DNA of 8,273 bases from Pseudomonadota bacterium (GTDB lineage Bacteria > Pseudomonadota > Alphaproteobacteria > Rhizobiales > Xanthobacteraceae), in contig JAEZBA010000041.1 in the NCBI GenBank assembly GCA_023430245.1, positions 1-8,273 of the forward strand, written 5' to 3'. Each line of letters opens with the position of its first letter. Position 1 is the first letter of the stretch. Shown here piece after piece: positions 6,776-8,273 of this stretch. The translations under genes and the position numbers were made by a program. The notes under the pieces were generated by a model. That model saw only the letters and a program-made list of their open reading frames with translations, did no database searches and was not told the DNA's origin.

Positions 6776-7806
6776 ACGCTGCGGGCGAGCGGCGCGAAAG
6801 CATTGACCAGCGCGACATCGAGCTGGTCACCCATGTTCCGCAGCATCTGAAACGCATCCGCTCCCGATAGCGGCGGCCGATAAGCGCGCCGTTCGATCGA
6901 CGCACCGTAGATGTCGGCAATCGTCATCATCCGGGTGAGATCGGTGATCTCGCCGCCCCTCAGGCCGTGCGGGTAACCCGAGCCATCGAGCAATTCGTGA
7001 TGGTGAAGCACCATATCCAGAATTTCGTACGGGACGTGGGCGGCATGCCGGAGGATTTCGTGACCCAGCGCCGGGTGCATCTGCATCGTCGAGGCTTCCC
7101 GCTCGTCGAGCGCGGACTGCTTTTCCAGGATGTCCAGCGGGATTTTCGCCTTGCCGATGTCGTGCAGGAGGCCGGCCAGGGCGAGCTTCTCGAGATCTTC
7201 GCGATTGAAGCCGAGATGGCTGCCGAACGAGACCGCGACCGCCGTCACCACAAGGCAATGCTGATAGGTCTGCGCATGATGCTCTCGGATGACGTCGAGA
7301 TACTCCGCCAATCCGATGTTCCTGATCCTGTCGATGATCTGCGCGCCCGCGAGTTTCACGGCCTTCACATTCGGAGCCCGTCCCTTTGCGGCGGATGCGA
7401 ACATCATCTGCAACGCCCCAAGCTCGGTCGCAGGATCGCAAGTCGCATCATGCGGGGCATGGGCGACCGGAGCGGTGACGGCGCGATGCAGGCGCGGACC
7501 GTCGAAAGGCCGCGGAATCACGCTGGTCGCGCCGATCGCACAGGCCTGTGTCACCTCCAGATACGACGCCTTGTCGTCGATGCCGACAAGCACCTGCGCA
7601 TTGGCGGGCCGCGCCGCGAGCCAGATCTTGATCGCATGCACCTGCAGAGTCTGTCGCAGGTCGATGTCGAGGATCGTGACGTGACCTGGCTTGATCGACG
7701 GCAGGTCGTCGAGGTCGACATAGTCGGCCTCGAAATGCCTGCACAACAGCGCTCTCAGCGCGGCAAGCCGATCACGCGAAGAGGAAACAACGGCGATGCT
7801 GTGCAT
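6766..7806 (-). CDS. HD-GYP cyclic-di-GMP phosphodiesterase with pseudo-receiver N-terminus
   Basis: A 346-residue protein predicted to hydrolyse the second messenger c-di-GMP in the cytoplasm. Residues 1-112 look like a response-regulator receiver fold: a possible phosphoacceptor strand VTILDIDL at 43-50 and IPRPFD at 97-102, where the usual KPF lysine is Arg; the N-terminal acidic pair is replaced by serines, so phosphorylation is doubtful. A variable linker follows (113-165). The HD-GYP domain spans about 170-340: H183, HDIGK with H215-D216 and K219, H244, HHELLDGSGYP with H269-H270 to P279, and D298 in TIADIYGA. The metal-site residues expected for activity are all there. The usual aspartate after the aromatic (D-x-[YF]-D-A) is Gly301. 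It starts at ATG 7806 with GAGG about ten bases upstream. A paralogue lies upstream on the same strand, but a 221-base gap with its own promoter signals suggests a separate transcript. Confidence 0.92.
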   Translation of the reverse strand: MHSIAVVSSSRDRLAALRALLCRHFEADYVDLDDLPSIKPGHVTILDIDLRQTLQVHAIKIWLAARPANAQVLVGIDDKASYLEVTQACAIGATSVIPRPFDGPRLHRAVTAPVAHAPHDATCDPATELGALQMMFASAAKGRAPNVKAVKLAGAQIIDRIRNIGLAEYLDVIREHHAQTYQHCLVVTAVAVSFGSHLGFNREDLEKLALAGLLHDIGKAKIPLDILEKQSALDEREASTMQMHPALGHEILRHAAHVPYEILDMVLHHHELLDGSGYPHGLRGGEITDLTRMMTIADIYGASIERRAYRPPLSGADAFQMLRNMGDQLDVALVNAFAPLARSVKI

Positions 7807-7827
7807 GGCAAGCGAACCTCGAACACG

Positions 7828-7857
7828 GCACCAAAGTATCGCGAAGGTTGCACCAAA
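7828..7857. repeat. Short direct repeat GCACCAAA, 22-base period
   Basis: GCACCAAA occurs at 7828-7835 and 7850-7857, around the predicted transcript start and leader of the HD-GYP gene. Eight bases twice could be chance, but the 22-base period equals that of the longer repeat at 7900-7939. Confidence 0.25.
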
Positions 7858-7887
7858 TTGTAGATTAAACGCCGATTGAAACGTTAA
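7857..7887 (-). promoter_or_regulatory. Candidate promoter of the HD-GYP gene
   Basis: On the minus strand TACAAT (7857-7862) matches the -10 consensus in five of six bases. A TTAACG element (7882-7887) sits 19 bases upstream in the -35 region, overlapping the CtrA-like box. Transcription would begin near 7850, leaving a leader of about 44 bases before the ATG at 7806. A suboptimal -35 with a regulator site over it is the usual layout of an activator-dependent promoter. Confidence 0.45.
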
Positions 7888-7898
7888 TCTTCGTTTAG
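7883..7898 (-). promoter_or_regulatory. CtrA-like binding site
   Basis: The minus strand reads CTAAACGAAGATTAAC, i.e. CTAA, seven bases, TTAAC. The alphaproteobacterial CtrA consensus is TTAA-N7-TTAAC, so eight of nine defined bases match with the exact spacing. Its position over the -35 region of the proposed promoter fits known CtrA-activated promoters. CtrA commonly controls motility, cell cycle and c-di-GMP genes in this class. The regulator itself is outside the window, so this is a sequence match only. Confidence 0.45.
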
Positions 7899-7899
7899 C

Positions 7900-7939
7900 A
7901 TGTGCTTTGACTTTGCATTGGATGTGCTTTGACTTTGCA
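7900..7939. repeat. Perfect 18-bp direct repeat upstream of the HD-GYP promoter
   Basis: ATGTGCTTTGACTTTGCA occurs at 7900-7917 and again at 7922-7939 without mismatch, separated by TTGG. The period of 22 bases is close to two helical turns. Each copy contains TGC-N9-GCA (a weak dyad) and an internal CTTTG doublet. The copies sit about 50 to 90 bases upstream of the predicted transcript start, directly next to the CtrA-like box, where an activator would bind. A recent small tandem duplication is the alternative. Confidence 0.7.
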
Positions 7940-7984
7940 CCGCGTGCCGCTCGGCGAAAGGTTGTCCGCGGTAACGGATTCCGA

Positions 7985-8031
7985 TTAGCGCGCCGCGCGA
8001 TCTGTTTCGATGCTGGCTTTGAGCGCGCTAA
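7985..8031 (-). terminator. 9-bp inverted repeat spanning the stop codon of the second HD-GYP gene
   Basis: TTAGCGCGC (7985-7993) is the exact reverse complement of GCGCGCTAA (8023-8031), with 29 bases between. On the minus-strand transcript the stem begins within the last codons and the TAG stop (8028-8030). The GC-rich core would form a stable stem, but the loop is long and no T-run follows, so it is an atypical terminator or a 3'-end stabilising structure rather than a classic intrinsic terminator. The rest of the gap between the repeats (7940-7984) shows nothing recognisable. Confidence 0.42.
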
Positions 8032-8273
8032 GCTGCGAGTTTGACCGCAGCCGGAGCGAATGCGCGGACCAGAGCAGTATCCAGTTTGGGACCCATCGCA
8101 CGCAGCACATCGAGTGCCCGGCTGCCGGACATTGGCGGCTTGTACGATCGCGGCTCGACCAATGCGCCGAACACATCGGCAATCGTGATGATGCGGTTCA
8201 TATCCGATATCTGCGAGCCCCTCAGGCCGTGCGGATAACCGCTGCCGTCGAGATATTCGTGATGGTGCAGAAC
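8028..8273 (-). CDS. HD-GYP domain protein, C-terminal end only (runs off right edge)
   Basis: The last 81 codons of a minus-strand gene that continues beyond the window, ending at TAG 8028-8030. The visible part begins VLHHHEYLDGSGYPHGLRG, which is the GYP motif with its HHE and DGSGYP residues, and continues through TIADVFGALVEPRSY to a C-terminus RAFAPAAVKLAA. By eye about 60 percent of residues are identical to the same region of the HD-GYP protein at 6766-7806, so the two genes are paralogues in tandem. As in that protein, Gly replaces the usual aspartate after the aromatic in the D-x-[FY]-D-A motif. The HDIGK half and N-terminus are not visible, so activity and any sensory domain remain unknown, but a c-di-GMP phosphodiesterase is the likely product. 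Confidence 0.88.
   Translation of the reverse strand, partial: VLHHHEYLDGSGYPHGLRGSQISDMNRIITIADVFGALVEPRSYKPPMSGSRALDVLRAMGPKLDTALVRAFAPAAVKLAA

Noticed and set aside
5739..6806. 355-codon plus-strand frame overlapping ctaA
   Set aside because: It is a shifted frame of ctaA, rich in Arg, Gly and Ala and without membrane helices. The ctaA frame carries all family motifs.
6967..7863. 298-codon plus-strand frame opposite the HD-GYP gene
   Set aside because: It is the antisense shadow of a gene with complete HD-GYP motifs, and it shows no recognisable domain.
7907..7934. TTGACT in each 18-mer copy as plus-strand -35 boxes
   Set aside because: No -10 box occurs at proper spacing after either copy, and there is no plus-strand gene to be driven there.

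Overview
The window is GC-rich and densely packed. It looks like chromosome of an alphaproteobacterium, most likely Hyphomicrobiales and perhaps the Bradyrhizobium/Rhodopseudomonas group (Nitrobacteraceae). The main indications are an alphaproteobacterial (COX15-like) heme A synthase, a neighbouring DUF2842 protein, and a possible CtrA-type site. The placement is inferred from gene content and protein character, not from a marker gene.

Layout, left to right. (1) Positions 1-616, minus strand: 5' part of a family-4 glycosyltransferase that runs off the left edge. (2) 786-3011, plus strand: a Wzz/GumC-type polysaccharide co-polymerase fused to a C-terminal tyrosine-kinase-like ATPase domain whose nucleotide-binding motifs are degenerate; it diverges from the glycosyltransferase. 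(3) 3033-4253, minus strand: a BioF2/CelD-type GNAT acyltransferase. (4) 4346-5407, plus strand: a NodB-type polysaccharide deacetylase, divergent from the acyltransferase. (5) 5413-5628, minus strand: small DUF2842 membrane protein. (6) 5692-6759, plus strand: heme A synthase ctaA. (7) 6766-7806, minus strand: HD-GYP phosphodiesterase with a degenerate receiver-like N-terminus. (8) 8028 to the right edge, minus strand: the C-terminal end of a second, paralogous HD-GYP protein.

The left half reads as part of an exopolysaccharide or surface-adhesin locus: sugar transfer, chain-length control and export, and two enzymes with opposite chemistry (acyl transfer and N-deacetylation). The combination resembles holdfast and unipolar-polysaccharide machineries of other alphaproteobacteria. 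The centre is housekeeping respiration (heme A for cytochrome aa3 oxidase). The right part is c-di-GMP turnover, which commonly controls attachment polysaccharides, although no direct link to the left half is visible.

No intergenic stretch exceeds about 220 bases. The richest is 7807-8027, between the two HD-GYP genes. It holds a plausible promoter with a CtrA-like box over its -35 region, a perfect 18-bp direct repeat just upstream, and a 9-bp inverted repeat over the stop codon of the upstream paralogue. No RNA genes, insertion sequences or CRISPR arrays were seen.
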